From: Clostridia bacterium
GTDB taxonomy: Bacteria; Bacillota; Clostridia; UBA1381
Length of the DNA stretch: 16,253 bases
Assembly (NCBI GenBank): GCA_017521775.1
Contig: JAFXBO010000018.1
Coordinates: forward strand, 1-16,253
Reading direction: 5' to 3'
The notes under the pieces are model-generated. The model saw nothing but the letters and a program-made list of their open reading frames with translations, was not told the DNA's origin and made no database searches. The position numbers and the translations under genes were made by a program. Shown here piece by piece: positions 1 to 7,223 of this stretch (position 1 is its first letter; every line of letters begins with the position of its first letter).

Positions 1-22
1 GAAGAGAAAATAACTTCTCTTC
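1..22 (-). terminator. Possible terminator of the EF-G-like gene
   Basis: A perfect 8-bp stem (GAAGAGAA at 1-8 with TTCTCTTC at 15-22, 6-nt loop) lies about 30 nt past the stop codon of the minus-strand EF-G-like gene. The stem is AT-rich, and the expected U-tract would fall outside the window, so an intrinsic terminator is likely but cannot be confirmed. Confidence 0.4.
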
Positions 23-54
23 TGCTTGTATTTTTGTGCAAATTAGCCAACTAA

Positions 55-2127
55 TCAGTTGTTCTTGTTTGATGAAAGGCTAATTACTTTTTCGGCAATG
101 TTTGAAGGTGCAGTCTCATATCTTGTGAATTCAAAGGTGAAGCTTCCACGACCTTGGCTCATTGAACGAAGGTCAGTCGCATATTTGTGCATTTCTGACA
201 CCGGAACTTCTGCCTCAACAAGATTAAGACCTGGCAATTCACTCTCGCCCATTCCCATAATCTGGCCTCTTCGTTTATTGATATCACCAATAACATCACC
301 CATGATGTTTTCAGGAATATATACTTTTAATGCTCCGATTGGTTCTAATAAAACAGGCTTAGCTTGCTTTAGGCCTTCCTTATATGCAATTGATGCTGCA
401 GTTTTAAATGCCATTTCGGATGAGTCAACAGGGTGATATGAGCCGTCAAGAAGAGTTGCCTTTAAGTTAACAACAGGATAGCCAGCTAAAACTCCGTGAG
501 CACAGGAATCTCTTAAGCCCTTTTCGACTGCAGGGAAATAGTTCTTAGGAACACTTCCTCCAAATACTTTTTCTTCGAATATCATGTCCTCTGTGATACC
601 GGGTTCGAATTCAATCTTAACATGACCATACTGACCATGACCACCTGATTGCTTCTTATGCTTTCCTTCTACAGTTGCTTTTCCTAAAATTGTTTCTCTG
701 TAAGGAACGATTGGGTCTTCTAATTTAACACTAACACCATATTTTGTCTTTAGTTTATTTACTATAACATCAATGTGCTGCTCGCCCTGACCATTAATCA
801 AGGTTTGTTTTGTTTCAGAATTATTTGTAACAGTAAAAGTTGGGTCTTCGTCGGTGAGCTTCATAAGGCCACTGACAATTTTTTCTTCGTCACCCGTAGC
901 CTCAGGATAAACTGCCATAGAGATAACAGGAGCAGGAAATTCAATACCACTTAATATAATATTTTTATTTTCTGCACATAGTGTATCGCCTGTTTTTGAT
1001 TTATCAAGCTTTGCAACAACACCGATATCGCCTGCGATTATTTCAGAAGCATCCTGCTGTTTTTTGCCTGTGAGTGTGAATACCTTACCGATTTTTTCAT
1101 ATGTATCCTTGTTAGGATTATATAGTGTGCTGTCTGCTTTAACACTGCCTGAGTATACTCTGAATAATGACATCTTTCCAACATAAGGGTCAGCAATAGT
1201 TTTGAATATTATTGCAGATGTTGTATCCTGAGCGTCCTGAACAACTTCAACAGGCTCGCCTGTTTTTGAATTATGAGCAACCTCAGTGATTTCGTTAGGA
1301 TTAGGAAGATATTTTCCGATTCCGTCCATCAAACTCATTACACCTACATTATCCTGACCAGTTCCACAATATACAGGGTATATAGTTCCGTCCTTTACAC
1401 CTTGTCTAATGGCTTTTTTAATTTCATCAAAGGTGAATTCTTCGCCATTAAAATACTTATTCATAAGTGCATCGTCAGTTTCTGCGATAGCTTCCATAAT
1501 CATATCGCGAAGAGGAGCAATTTCTGCTTCCATTTCTTCAGGAACAGGAATGTCAATTCTTTCAATTCCTTCATATCTTCTTGCGGTCATATCAACTATA
1601 TCAACATAGCCCTTGAATTTTTCGCCTTCTCTTATAGGAATAACAAAAGGAGTGATAGATTTTCCGAATTTTTCTTTCATTTCTTCAAGAGTTTTCTGGT
1701 AGTTAGCTCTTTCATCATCCATTTTGTTAACGAAGAACATAATCGGAACACCTTTGATTTTAGCATATTTAAATACCTGCTCTGTTCCGACTGAAACACC
1801 ACTTCGGCCACTCAAAACTATAAGAGCTGAATCTGCTGCGCGCAAGCCTTCCTTAACTTCGCCTGCAAAATCAAAATATCCAGGTGTATCAATCATATTA
1901 TATTTCATACCCTTCCATTCAATCGGAATCATAGCTGTCTGAATGGAGAGTTGTCTTTTTACTTCTTCAGGATCATAGTCAGAAATAGTATTTCCGTCTG
2001 CAACCTTGCCCATTCTGTCAATTGCACCACTGTTAATCAGCATTGCCTCTGCGAGTGTTGTTTTTCCGGATTTTCCGTGCCCCATCATAACAACATTTCT
2101 GATACTGTCCATTTTAAAATTTCCCAT
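55..2127 (-). CDS. EF-G-2-like translational GTPase
   Basis: Encodes 690 aa with full EF-G architecture: an N-terminal G domain, domain II and the C-terminal domains III-V. The P-loop is GHGKSGKTT (residues 16-24), G3 is DTPGY (80-84) and G4 is NKMD (134-137). Canonical EF-G has AHIDAGKTT and DTPGH. The changed P-loop and the Tyr in place of the catalytic His match my recollection of the EF-G-2 branch (for example Thermus EF-G-2) rather than the housekeeping translocase. That branch binds the ribosome and hydrolyses GTP, but its physiological role is unclear. The start at 2127 is chosen because AGGAGG (2136-2141) sits 8 nt upstream; an in-frame ATG at 2148 overlaps that site. The gene stands alone, without rpsL, rpsG or tuf beside it, which also argues against the main fusA. 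A tetracycline-resistance ribosomal protection protein is a less likely alternative. Confidence 0.88.
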   Translation of the reverse strand: MGNFKMDSIRNVVMMGHGKSGKTTLAEAMLINSGAIDRMGKVADGNTISDYDPEEVKRQLSIQTAMIPIEWKGMKYNMIDTPGYFDFAGEVKEGLRAADSALIVLSGRSGVSVGTEQVFKYAKIKGVPIMFFVNKMDDERANYQKTLEEMKEKFGKSITPFVIPIREGEKFKGYVDIVDMTARRYEGIERIDIPVPEEMEAEIAPLRDMIMEAIAETDDALMNKYFNGEEFTFDEIKKAIRQGVKDGTIYPVYCGTGQDNVGVMSLMDGIGKYLPNPNEITEVAHNSKTGEPVEVVQDAQDTTSAIIFKTIADPYVGKMSLFRVYSGSVKADSTLYNPNKDTYEKIGKVFTLTGKKQQDASEIIAGDIGVVAKLDKSKTGDTLCAENKNIILSGIEFPAPVISMAVYPEATGDEEKIVSGLMKLTDEDPTFTVTNNSETKQTLINGQGEQHIDVIVNKLKTKYGVSVKLEDPIVPYRETILGKATVEGKHKKQSGGHGQYGHVKIEFEPGITEDMIFEEKVFGGSVPKNYFPAVEKGLRDSCAHGVLAGYPVVNLKATLLDGSYHPVDSSEMAFKTAASIAYKEGLKQAKPVLLEPIGALKVYIPENIMGDVIGDINKRRGQIMGMGESELPGLNLVEAEVPVSEMHKYATDLRSMSQGRGSFTFEFTRYETAPSNIAEKVISLSSNKNN

Positions 2128-2202
2128 TATGTTTTCCTCCTTTTTCAATATATTTGCAAAGGTTTATTAATTCTTCACAAGATATATGTTGTATATACCA
2201 TA

Positions 2203-2231
2203 ATTTTATACTATTTAAACAAAAAAAGCAA
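2203..2231 (-). promoter_or_regulatory. Putative sigma-A promoter of the EF-G-like gene
   Basis: On the minus strand TTGCTT (2226-2231) and TAAAAT (2203-2208) are separated by 17 bp, about 75 bp upstream of the start codon. The surroundings are very AT-rich, so other -10 choices are possible (TATAAA at 2205-2210). Confidence 0.4.
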
Positions 2232-2320
2232 TGACAGAATAGTTAAAAATTTCTGCTTGCTTTTGTATAATATGTATAAGAATAATAAAATATGAGGGCT
2301 TATAAGGGTAAAAATGAATA

Positions 2321-2355
2321 AAAACAGATAAGAAATTCTAATTCTTATCTGTTTT
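2321..2355 (-). terminator. Terminator ending the SCIFF operon
   Basis: A perfect 14-bp stem (2321-2334 with 2342-2355, 7-nt loop) is followed on the minus strand by a T-rich run. It spans the stop codon of the decarboxylase gene, so the last codons form the ascending arm. The stem is AT-rich but long. Confidence 0.75.
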
Positions 2356-3648
2356 CACACAGCTTATTTTATCAATACCATAAAATTTAAATAATTCTGC
2401 TTTTTTCTCGGTAATCAATTCGCCACTCACAGCAATCGGAACTGCAGGAGGACAGGAAACGGTTGGAGAGGCACAGATTCGGCCGATTGCTCGCTCAGTT
2501 TTAACAAGCTCCTGTTTTGATAAAAGCGCCTTTCTTATTGATACAGCTTTTTCACCTTTTTCTATTCTGGGTGAATTTATCGGTTCATAATTTTCGCAAG
2601 AGGATATAAGTTTTTTGATTAAGTCAAAATCCTTTTTTGTATTTTGGGGTGTGAACATAAAGACTATAAATTCATCGTCCGAATATTCACATTCTCCACC
2701 AAGCTCTCTTAACCTTTCTGCCATTTTGTTTCCGTTTGTGTGAATTGTTATTTTTAATGGCTCACATCCGTACAGTTCAAAATTTTTGCTCTTTATATAT
2801 TCCTTTAACTCATTAACACTATGAAAAGTTGATTGAATTAACTCATCATAGTTTGATGTCAAAGTCTTGTTGCATAAATCAAGTGAACAAAGCGTCAGAT
2901 ATGACGGACTGGTTGAAGCAAAAAATGACATTGCATCCTTAATACAAGGGGAATATATCTTGTTGTATTCCTTTGAAATATGAAGATATGCACCACCCGT
3001 TAAAACAGGCAGGGTTTTGTGAGCAGAGTCGCAACACATAGCTGCACCCAAATTAATCGGATGCATATCAAAAAATTTCAGATATGCTCCATGAGCATTA
3101 TCAACAAGTAATGGGGTATCATATTTTTTGCATATCCTTGCAATTTCTTTGATATCACTCATTTGTCCAATATAGTTTGGCGAGGTTATATAAAGAGCAA
3201 ATGGCTCATATTCTTTTAAAACCCTTTCAGCTTCATCTGCAGTGATTGAACCACTGCAAAGTGAATTTGAATTTTTGGGATATATCCAGCACACATCTAA
3301 ATCAAGTGCTGCCACAGTATAGACAAATGATTTATGTACATTTCTTGCAGCAGCAATCAATGGCTTTTTACTGGTGTTTATTAAAGCAGCATATATCATT
3401 GCACGAATACAAAGCGATGAGCCTTCAGTTGAATAGAAGGTATCACCTGTATCAAATATTTTAGAAGCATTTTTTTCGCTCTCTCGTATAATTCCGTCTG
3501 CTTCATACAGGCTGTCAGCACCATAAATTTCGGTTATGTCCATAGACTCACAACCTAAATATTCTACGCCTTTGTGACCTGGCATATGAAATCTTGATAT
3601 GTCGCTGTCGGAATATTTTTTTACAAAATCAAATATTGGAGTTTTCAT
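2338..3648 (-). CDS. PLP-dependent Orn/Lys/Arg decarboxylase family protein
   Basis: About 436 aa of the fold-type I decarboxylase family (Orn/Lys/Arg decarboxylase major domain, Gram-positive SpeA/YaaO type). Visible marks are FHMPGHKG near residues 20-27, the cofactor-contacting Asp in LLVDNAHGAY (Asp183) and the Schiff-base lysine in DSAHKTLPVLTGGA (Lys211). Members decarboxylate arginine, lysine or ornithine to polyamine precursors; the substrate cannot be read from this sequence. At about 436 aa it is somewhat shorter than SpeA (about 490 aa), with a compact C-terminal domain. The start is uncertain. TTG at 3660, ATG at 3654 and ATG at 3648 are all in frame with no clear Shine-Dalgarno. 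I prefer 3648 (MKTPIFDF), which resembles family starts. Every choice overlaps the end of the upstream maturase gene, which suggests translational coupling. The product could instead act on another amino acid. Confidence 0.85.
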   Translation of the reverse strand: MKTPIFDFVKKYSDSDISRFHMPGHKGVEYLGCESMDITEIYGADSLYEADGIIRESEKNASKIFDTGDTFYSTEGSSLCIRAMIYAALINTSKKPLIAAARNVHKSFVYTVAALDLDVCWIYPKNSNSLCSGSITADEAERVLKEYEPFALYITSPNYIGQMSDIKEIARICKKYDTPLLVDNAHGAYLKFFDMHPINLGAAMCCDSAHKTLPVLTGGAYLHISKEYNKIYSPCIKDAMSFFASTSPSYLTLCSLDLCNKTLTSNYDELIQSTFHSVNELKEYIKSKNFELYGCEPLKITIHTNGNKMAERLRELGGECEYSDDEFIVFMFTPQNTKKDFDLIKKLISSCENYEPINSPRIEKGEKAVSIRKALLSKQELVKTERAIGRICASPTVSCPPAVPIAVSGELITEKKAELFKFYGIDKISCVKTDKN

Positions 3649-5002
3649 CTTCATAAGCAATCTGCATCATTATTGCACATTCAATTCTCTTTTTAAAAAG
3701 TTCACAGCCATATTCATAAATCCCTGAAACACTGCCTGTTGCGTGATATGAATTTGCAGCGCAGCCACCTGCACAGTATAGCTTTGCCCAGCAATCTCTG
3801 CAATCAGGTCTTGAGTATGCATTGCATTTTTTGAATTCATTTTGAACTTCGGTGTTTGTTACACCATTATATATATCGCCTAATTTATACTTCTCATCGC
3901 CGACAAACTGGTGGCAAGGATATAAATCTCCCCATGGGGTGACAGCCATATATTCAGTTCCTGAGCCACAGCCCGATACTCGCTTATATATACAAGGTCC
4001 GTTTTTTAAATCTATCATATAATGATAGAATGTAAATCCGTTCCCGTTTTTCTTTCTTTTAATCATTTCTTTTGCAAGAATTTCATATTGCTCAAACAAA
4101 ACAGGTAAATCTTCGTCAGTAAGTGCTGACGGGTCTTTTGGCGAGCATACAACAGGCTCCATACTTAATTCGGTAAAACCTAAATCTGCCATATGGAAAA
4201 TATCATTTGTAAAGTCGGTGTTATGGTGGGTAAATGTTCCTCTCATATAATAGCTTTTATCCCCACGCCTTTTTACAAACTCCTGAAATTTTGGAACAAT
4301 TGTATCGTAGCTTCCTTTGCCCTCATAATTCACTCTGAATTTATCGTGAACTTCTTTTCTTCCGTCAAGACTAAGAACAACATTGTCCATTTCCTTGTTG
4401 CAAAAATCAATCACATCATCATCAATTAGAACACCATTGGTTGTAAGTGTAAATCTGAAATTTTTGTTGTGTTCTTTTTCAATGCTTCTGGCATATTTAA
4501 CAAGGTCCTTAACAACCTGCCAGTTCATTAGTGGCTCGCCACCAAAAAAATCGACCTCAAGATTGTGTCTTGTTCCTGAGTTTTCAATAAGGAAATCCAA
4601 GGCCCTTTTTCCTGTTTCAAAGCTCATTAGCGCTCTGTCGCCCTGATATTTTCCCTGACTTGCAAAGCAATATGAACAATTAAGATTACAGGTGTGAGCA
4701 ATATGTAAGCACAGAGCTTTTATAACACAACTGTTTTTATTTAGCTTTGGTGTTAATTCTTCATAATTATCTTTGGTAAAGAGCTTGTTTTGTCTTTCAA
4801 GAGTTTTTACATCCTCAATGCACTCTTCTACCTCATCTCTATTGACATCATATCTTTTTGTGATATCCAGAATGATTTCGTCTTCTGATTTATTTTTAAA
4901 GCTTTCGATTATATCATAAGCAACCTCGTCAACCATATGAACAGAGCCGCTTGCAGTATCAAGAACTATGTTATATCCGTTAAGCTTATATTGATGAACC
5001 AT
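3629..5002 (-). CDS. SCIFF peptide maturase (radical SAM/SPASM)
   Basis: A 457-aa radical SAM enzyme of the thioether-forming SCIFF maturase family (CteB/Tte1186 type). An N-terminal RiPP-recognition-like region (residues 1-80) precedes the SAM-cluster motif CNLNCSYC (Cys105, Cys109, Cys112), the radical-SAM barrel and a cysteine-rich SPASM region with GCGSG, PCHQF, CRDC and YCAGGC motifs that should bind auxiliary [4Fe-4S] clusters. It would install a Cys-to-backbone or side-chain thioether in the SCIFF peptide encoded just upstream. The start at 5002 is set by GGAGG (5008-5012) with 5-nt spacing; an upstream GTG at 5014 overlaps that site. Its 3' end overlaps the decarboxylase gene. A terminator lies between it and the precursor gene, so it is probably expressed by partial readthrough. 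Confidence 0.95.
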   Translation of the reverse strand: MVHQYKLNGYNIVLDTASGSVHMVDEVAYDIIESFKNKSEDEIILDITKRYDVNRDEVEECIEDVKTLERQNKLFTKDNYEELTPKLNKNSCVIKALCLHIAHTCNLNCSYCFASQGKYQGDRALMSFETGKRALDFLIENSGTRHNLEVDFFGGEPLMNWQVVKDLVKYARSIEKEHNKNFRFTLTTNGVLIDDDVIDFCNKEMDNVVLSLDGRKEVHDKFRVNYEGKGSYDTIVPKFQEFVKRRGDKSYYMRGTFTHHNTDFTNDIFHMADLGFTELSMEPVVCSPKDPSALTDEDLPVLFEQYEILAKEMIKRKKNGNGFTFYHYMIDLKNGPCIYKRVSGCGSGTEYMAVTPWGDLYPCHQFVGDEKYKLGDIYNGVTNTEVQNEFKKCNAYSRPDCRDCWAKLYCAGGCAANSYHATGSVSGIYEYGCELFKKRIECAIMMQIAYEDENSNI

Positions 5003-5020
5003 AATAACCTCCACACTGTA

Positions 5021-5048
5021 AAAACGCCGCCATTAAAGGCGGCATTTT
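5021..5048 (-). terminator. Terminator/attenuator between SCIFF and its maturase
   Basis: GCCGCC (5026-5031) pairs with GGCGGC (5038-5043) around a 6-nt loop, extended by flanking A/T pairs beyond one mismatch. On the minus strand the stem is followed by TTTTT. It begins a few bases after the SCIFF stop codon and ends about 20 nt before the maturase start, so it should make the precursor transcript more abundant than the maturase transcript. Confidence 0.88.
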
Positions 5049-5050
5049 AA

Positions 5051-5197
5051 TTATTTGTTTTCGTTTTCGCACTGTTGGTTTATAGCGCCACAAGATGTTT
5101 TGCAAGCTGACTGGCAAGATGTCTGACATTCGCCACAGCCGCCGTTTTTAGCACTCTTGCAAAGGTCACGAGTTTCAATTGTTTTAATTCTATTCAT
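5051..5197 (-). CDS. SCIFF ranthipeptide precursor
   Basis: A 48-aa peptide with the SCIFF signature (six cysteines in forty-five residues). The core reads CGECQTSCQSACKTSC (residues 21-36), followed by a last Cys in the QQCE context at residue 43. Seven cysteines are present (13, 21, 24, 28, 32, 36, 43); Cys13, in the leader-like part, is additional to the usual six. In the characterised homologues CteA and Tte1186a, Cys32 is joined to Thr37 by a thioether (recalled). Here the equivalent Cys32 is kept but residue 37 is Gly. The start at 5197 has GGAG at 5206-5209 with 8-nt spacing. SCIFF peptides are near-universal in Clostridia; a role in signalling has been proposed, but function is not settled. 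The gene is preceded by a perfect-consensus promoter and followed by a terminator and the maturase gene. Confidence 0.95.
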   Translation of the reverse strand: MNRIKTIETRDLCKSAKNGGCGECQTSCQSACKTSCGAINQQCENENK

Positions 5198-5238
5198 TAA
5201 AAACACTCCATTTCATATTTATATTTAAAATCATACAG

Positions 5239-5267
5239 ATTATATCATAAAAGGATAATTGTGTCAA
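5239..5267 (-). promoter_or_regulatory. Perfect-consensus sigma-A promoter of the SCIFF operon
   Basis: On the minus strand TTGACA (5262-5267) and TATAAT (5239-5244) are separated by exactly 17 bp, about 42 bp before the SCIFF start codon. Both hexamers match consensus fully, which predicts strong expression in vegetative cells. Confidence 0.9.
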
Positions 5268-5319
5268 GGGGTTGTTTTGTGGTAACACTCTAAAAAAATA
5301 TAAATAATACAAAAAGATA

Positions 5320-5348
5320 TTGCAATTTACTATAATATTTGATAAAAT
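5320..5348 (+). promoter_or_regulatory. Putative sigma-A promoter of the glyS operon
   Basis: TTGCAA (5320-5325) and TAAAAT (5343-5348) have a 17-bp spacer and lie 34 bp upstream of the glyS start. A TATAAT at 5331-5336 is an alternative -10 but has only a weak -35 (TACAAA at 5308). No T-box features were recognised in the short leader. Confidence 0.55.
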
Positions 5349-5381
5349 ATAGGAAGTAAAAAAACGAAAGGTGAAAAGAAA

Positions 5382-6773
5382 ATGAAAAATACTGAAAAAA
5401 CAATGGACAAAATTGTGACACTATGCAAAGGAAGAGGTTACATATTTGCAGGCTCTGAAATATATGGTGGCTTGGCAAACACTTGGGATTATGGTCCTTT
5501 GGGTGTTGAATTCAAAAACAATGTCAAAAAAGCCTGGTGGAAAAAATTCATTCAGGAATCAAAATATAATGTAGGTGTTGATTGTGCAATCCTTATGAAC
5601 CCTCAGACATGGGTTGCATCAGGTCATATAGGTGGTTTTTCAGACCCATTGATGGACTGTAAGGAGTGTAAGGCTCGTCACAGAGCAGATAAACTTATCG
5701 AAGATTTTGCATTCAATAAGGGTGAAAGCTTAACTGTTGATGGCTGGAGTAATGAGAAGATGCTTGAATTTATCAAGGAAAACAATATTGTTTGTCCTGA
5801 GTGCGGAAAGCAGAATTTCACAGATATCCGTCAATTTAACCTTATGTTCAAGACATTCCAGGGTGTTACAGAGGATTCAGCATCAACTGTTTATCTTCGT
5901 CCTGAAACTGCACAGGGTATTTTTGTAAACTTTAAGAATGTTCAGCGTTCATCAAGAAAGAAAATTCCTTTTGGTATCGGACAGGTTGGTAAATCATTCA
6001 GAAACGAAATCACACCAGGAAACTTCACTTTCAGAACAAGAGAATTTGAACAAATGGAATTGGAATTTTTCTGTGAGCCTGGAAAGGATATGGAATGGTT
6101 CTATTATTGGAAGGATTTCTGTATGCAATGGTTGTTGGATTTGGGAATGAAGAAAGAGAACTTGAGATTTAGAGATCATTCTCCTGAAGAGCTTTCTCAC
6201 TATTCAAATGCAACATCTGATATTGAGTTTGTATTCCCATTTGGTTGGGGAGAATTGTGGGGTATTGCTGACAGAACAGACTTTGACTTAAAGCAACATC
6301 AGACACATTCAGGTGAAAGTATGGAATATATTGACCAGGTAACAAATGAAAGATATATCCCATATTGCGTTGAGCCATCATTGGGTGCAGACAGAGTAAC
6401 ATTGGCATTCTTGGTTGAGGCATATGATGAGGAGGATTTGGGTGACGGAGATACAAGAGTAGTATTGCATCTTCACCCTGCATTAGCACCTGTTAAGGCA
6501 GCTGTTCTTCCGCTTTCAAAGAAGCTTTCAGAGGGAGCAACAAAGGTATTTGAAGAGCTTTCTAAAAAATATAACTGTGAATATGATGAAGCAGGCTCAA
6601 TCGGTAAGCGTTACAGAAGACAGGACGAAATCGGAACACCTTGGTGTATCACATATGACTTTGACTCTGAAACAGACGGAACAGTAACAATCCGTGAAAG
6701 AGACTCAATGGAACAGACAAGAATTAAAATTGAGGATATCGATAAGTATATCGAGGAAAGATTGAATTTCTGA
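5382..6773 (+). CDS. glyS: Glycyl-tRNA synthetase, single-chain (GlyQS type)
   Basis: A 463-aa class II aminoacyl-tRNA synthetase of the homodimeric, eukaryote/archaeal-like glycine type, the same length as I recall for the staphylococcal enzyme. It charges tRNA-Gly with glycine using ATP. Visible landmarks are the N-terminal motif 1 region (residues 20-57), two CxxC pairs (Cys93/96 and Cys138/141), motif 2 (FRNEI at 207-211 through RTREFEQME at 218-226), motif 3 (PSLGADR, 332-338) and a C-terminal anticodon-binding domain from about residue 360. The start at 5382 has AGGTG (5369-5373) 8 nt upstream. It is the first gene of a four-gene run, with mscL beginning 19 nt after its stop. The symbol glyQS is also used for this form. 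Confidence 0.97.
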   Translation: MKNTEKTMDKIVTLCKGRGYIFAGSEIYGGLANTWDYGPLGVEFKNNVKKAWWKKFIQESKYNVGVDCAILMNPQTWVASGHIGGFSDPLMDCKECKARHRADKLIEDFAFNKGESLTVDGWSNEKMLEFIKENNIVCPECGKQNFTDIRQFNLMFKTFQGVTEDSASTVYLRPETAQGIFVNFKNVQRSSRKKIPFGIGQVGKSFRNEITPGNFTFRTREFEQMELEFFCEPGKDMEWFYYWKDFCMQWLLDLGMKKENLRFRDHSPEELSHYSNATSDIEFVFPFGWGELWGIADRTDFDLKQHQTHSGESMEYIDQVTNERYIPYCVEPSLGADRVTLAFLVEAYDEEDLGDGDTRVVLHLHPALAPVKAAVLPLSKKLSEGATKVFEELSKKYNCEYDEAGSIGKRYRRQDEIGTPWCITYDFDSETDGTVTIRERDSMEQTRIKIEDIDKYIEERLNF

Positions 6774-6792
6774 TTATCGGGAGGAATTGGTT

Positions 6793-7209
6793 ATGAAAAT
6801 TATTGATGAATTTAAAACCTTCATTGCAAGAGGAAATGTGATTGACATGGCTGTCGGTATCATTATTGGTACTGCTTTTACCAAAATCGTAAATTCTCTT
6901 GTTGCTGATGTCATCACTCCTGCAATTTCTGTAATTACAGGAAAGGTTAATTTTTCAGACTTAAAGTATGTTATTGCAGAGGCTACAGAAACGACTGCAG
7001 AAAATGCAGTAAAATACGGAAGCTTTATTCAGGCAGTTATTGACTTTTTGATTATTGCAGTAGTTGTATTTGCTATGGTTAAAATCATAAACACAACTAA
7101 GGCAAGATTTGAGAAAAAGCAAGAAGAAATTGAGGCAGAAGAGCCTCCAAAACCATCAAATGAAGAAATTTTGTTAACAGAAATCAGAGATTTATTAAAA
7201 AAAGATTAA
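6793..7209 (+). CDS. mscL: Large-conductance mechanosensitive channel MscL
   Basis: A 138-aa inner-membrane channel subunit that opens under high membrane tension to release solutes after osmotic downshock; the family forms pentamers. The family start is clear: an amphipathic N-terminal helix (MKIIDEFKTFIARGNVIDMAVG), a Gly-rich first membrane helix (about residues 14-42), a short extracellular loop with a variable segment (about 50-74), a second membrane helix (about 76-100) and a charged cytoplasmic C-terminal helix. Start 6793 is preferred over a TTG at 6787 because GGAGG (6780-6784) is 8 nt from the ATG. It sits between glyS and rhaB with gaps of 19 and 14 nt, so it is probably cotranscribed from the glyS promoter. 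Confidence 0.97.
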   Translation: MKIIDEFKTFIARGNVIDMAVGIIIGTAFTKIVNSLVADVITPAISVITGKVNFSDLKYVIAEATETTAENAVKYGSFIQAVIDFLIIAVVVFAMVKIINTTKARFEKKQEEIEAEEPPKPSNEEILLTEIRDLLKKD

Positions 7210-7223
7210 GGAGTAGGTCTATT

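Noticed and set aside
1273..1794. 173-aa plus-strand reading frame
   Set aside because: It is antisense to the EF-G-like G domain, has low-complexity Phe/Ser/Asn-rich composition and no RBS; it is a shadow of the real gene.
2243..2271. Plus-strand promoter with TATAAT at 2266-2271
   Set aside because: The -35 is poor (TTAAAA) and no plus-strand gene follows; it is probably chance in AT-rich intergenic DNA.
5198..5381. T-box or glycine riboswitch ahead of glyS
   Set aside because: The leader after the predicted start is only about 30 nt, with no AGGGTGGNACCGCG-type T-box sequence and no glycine aptamer elements.
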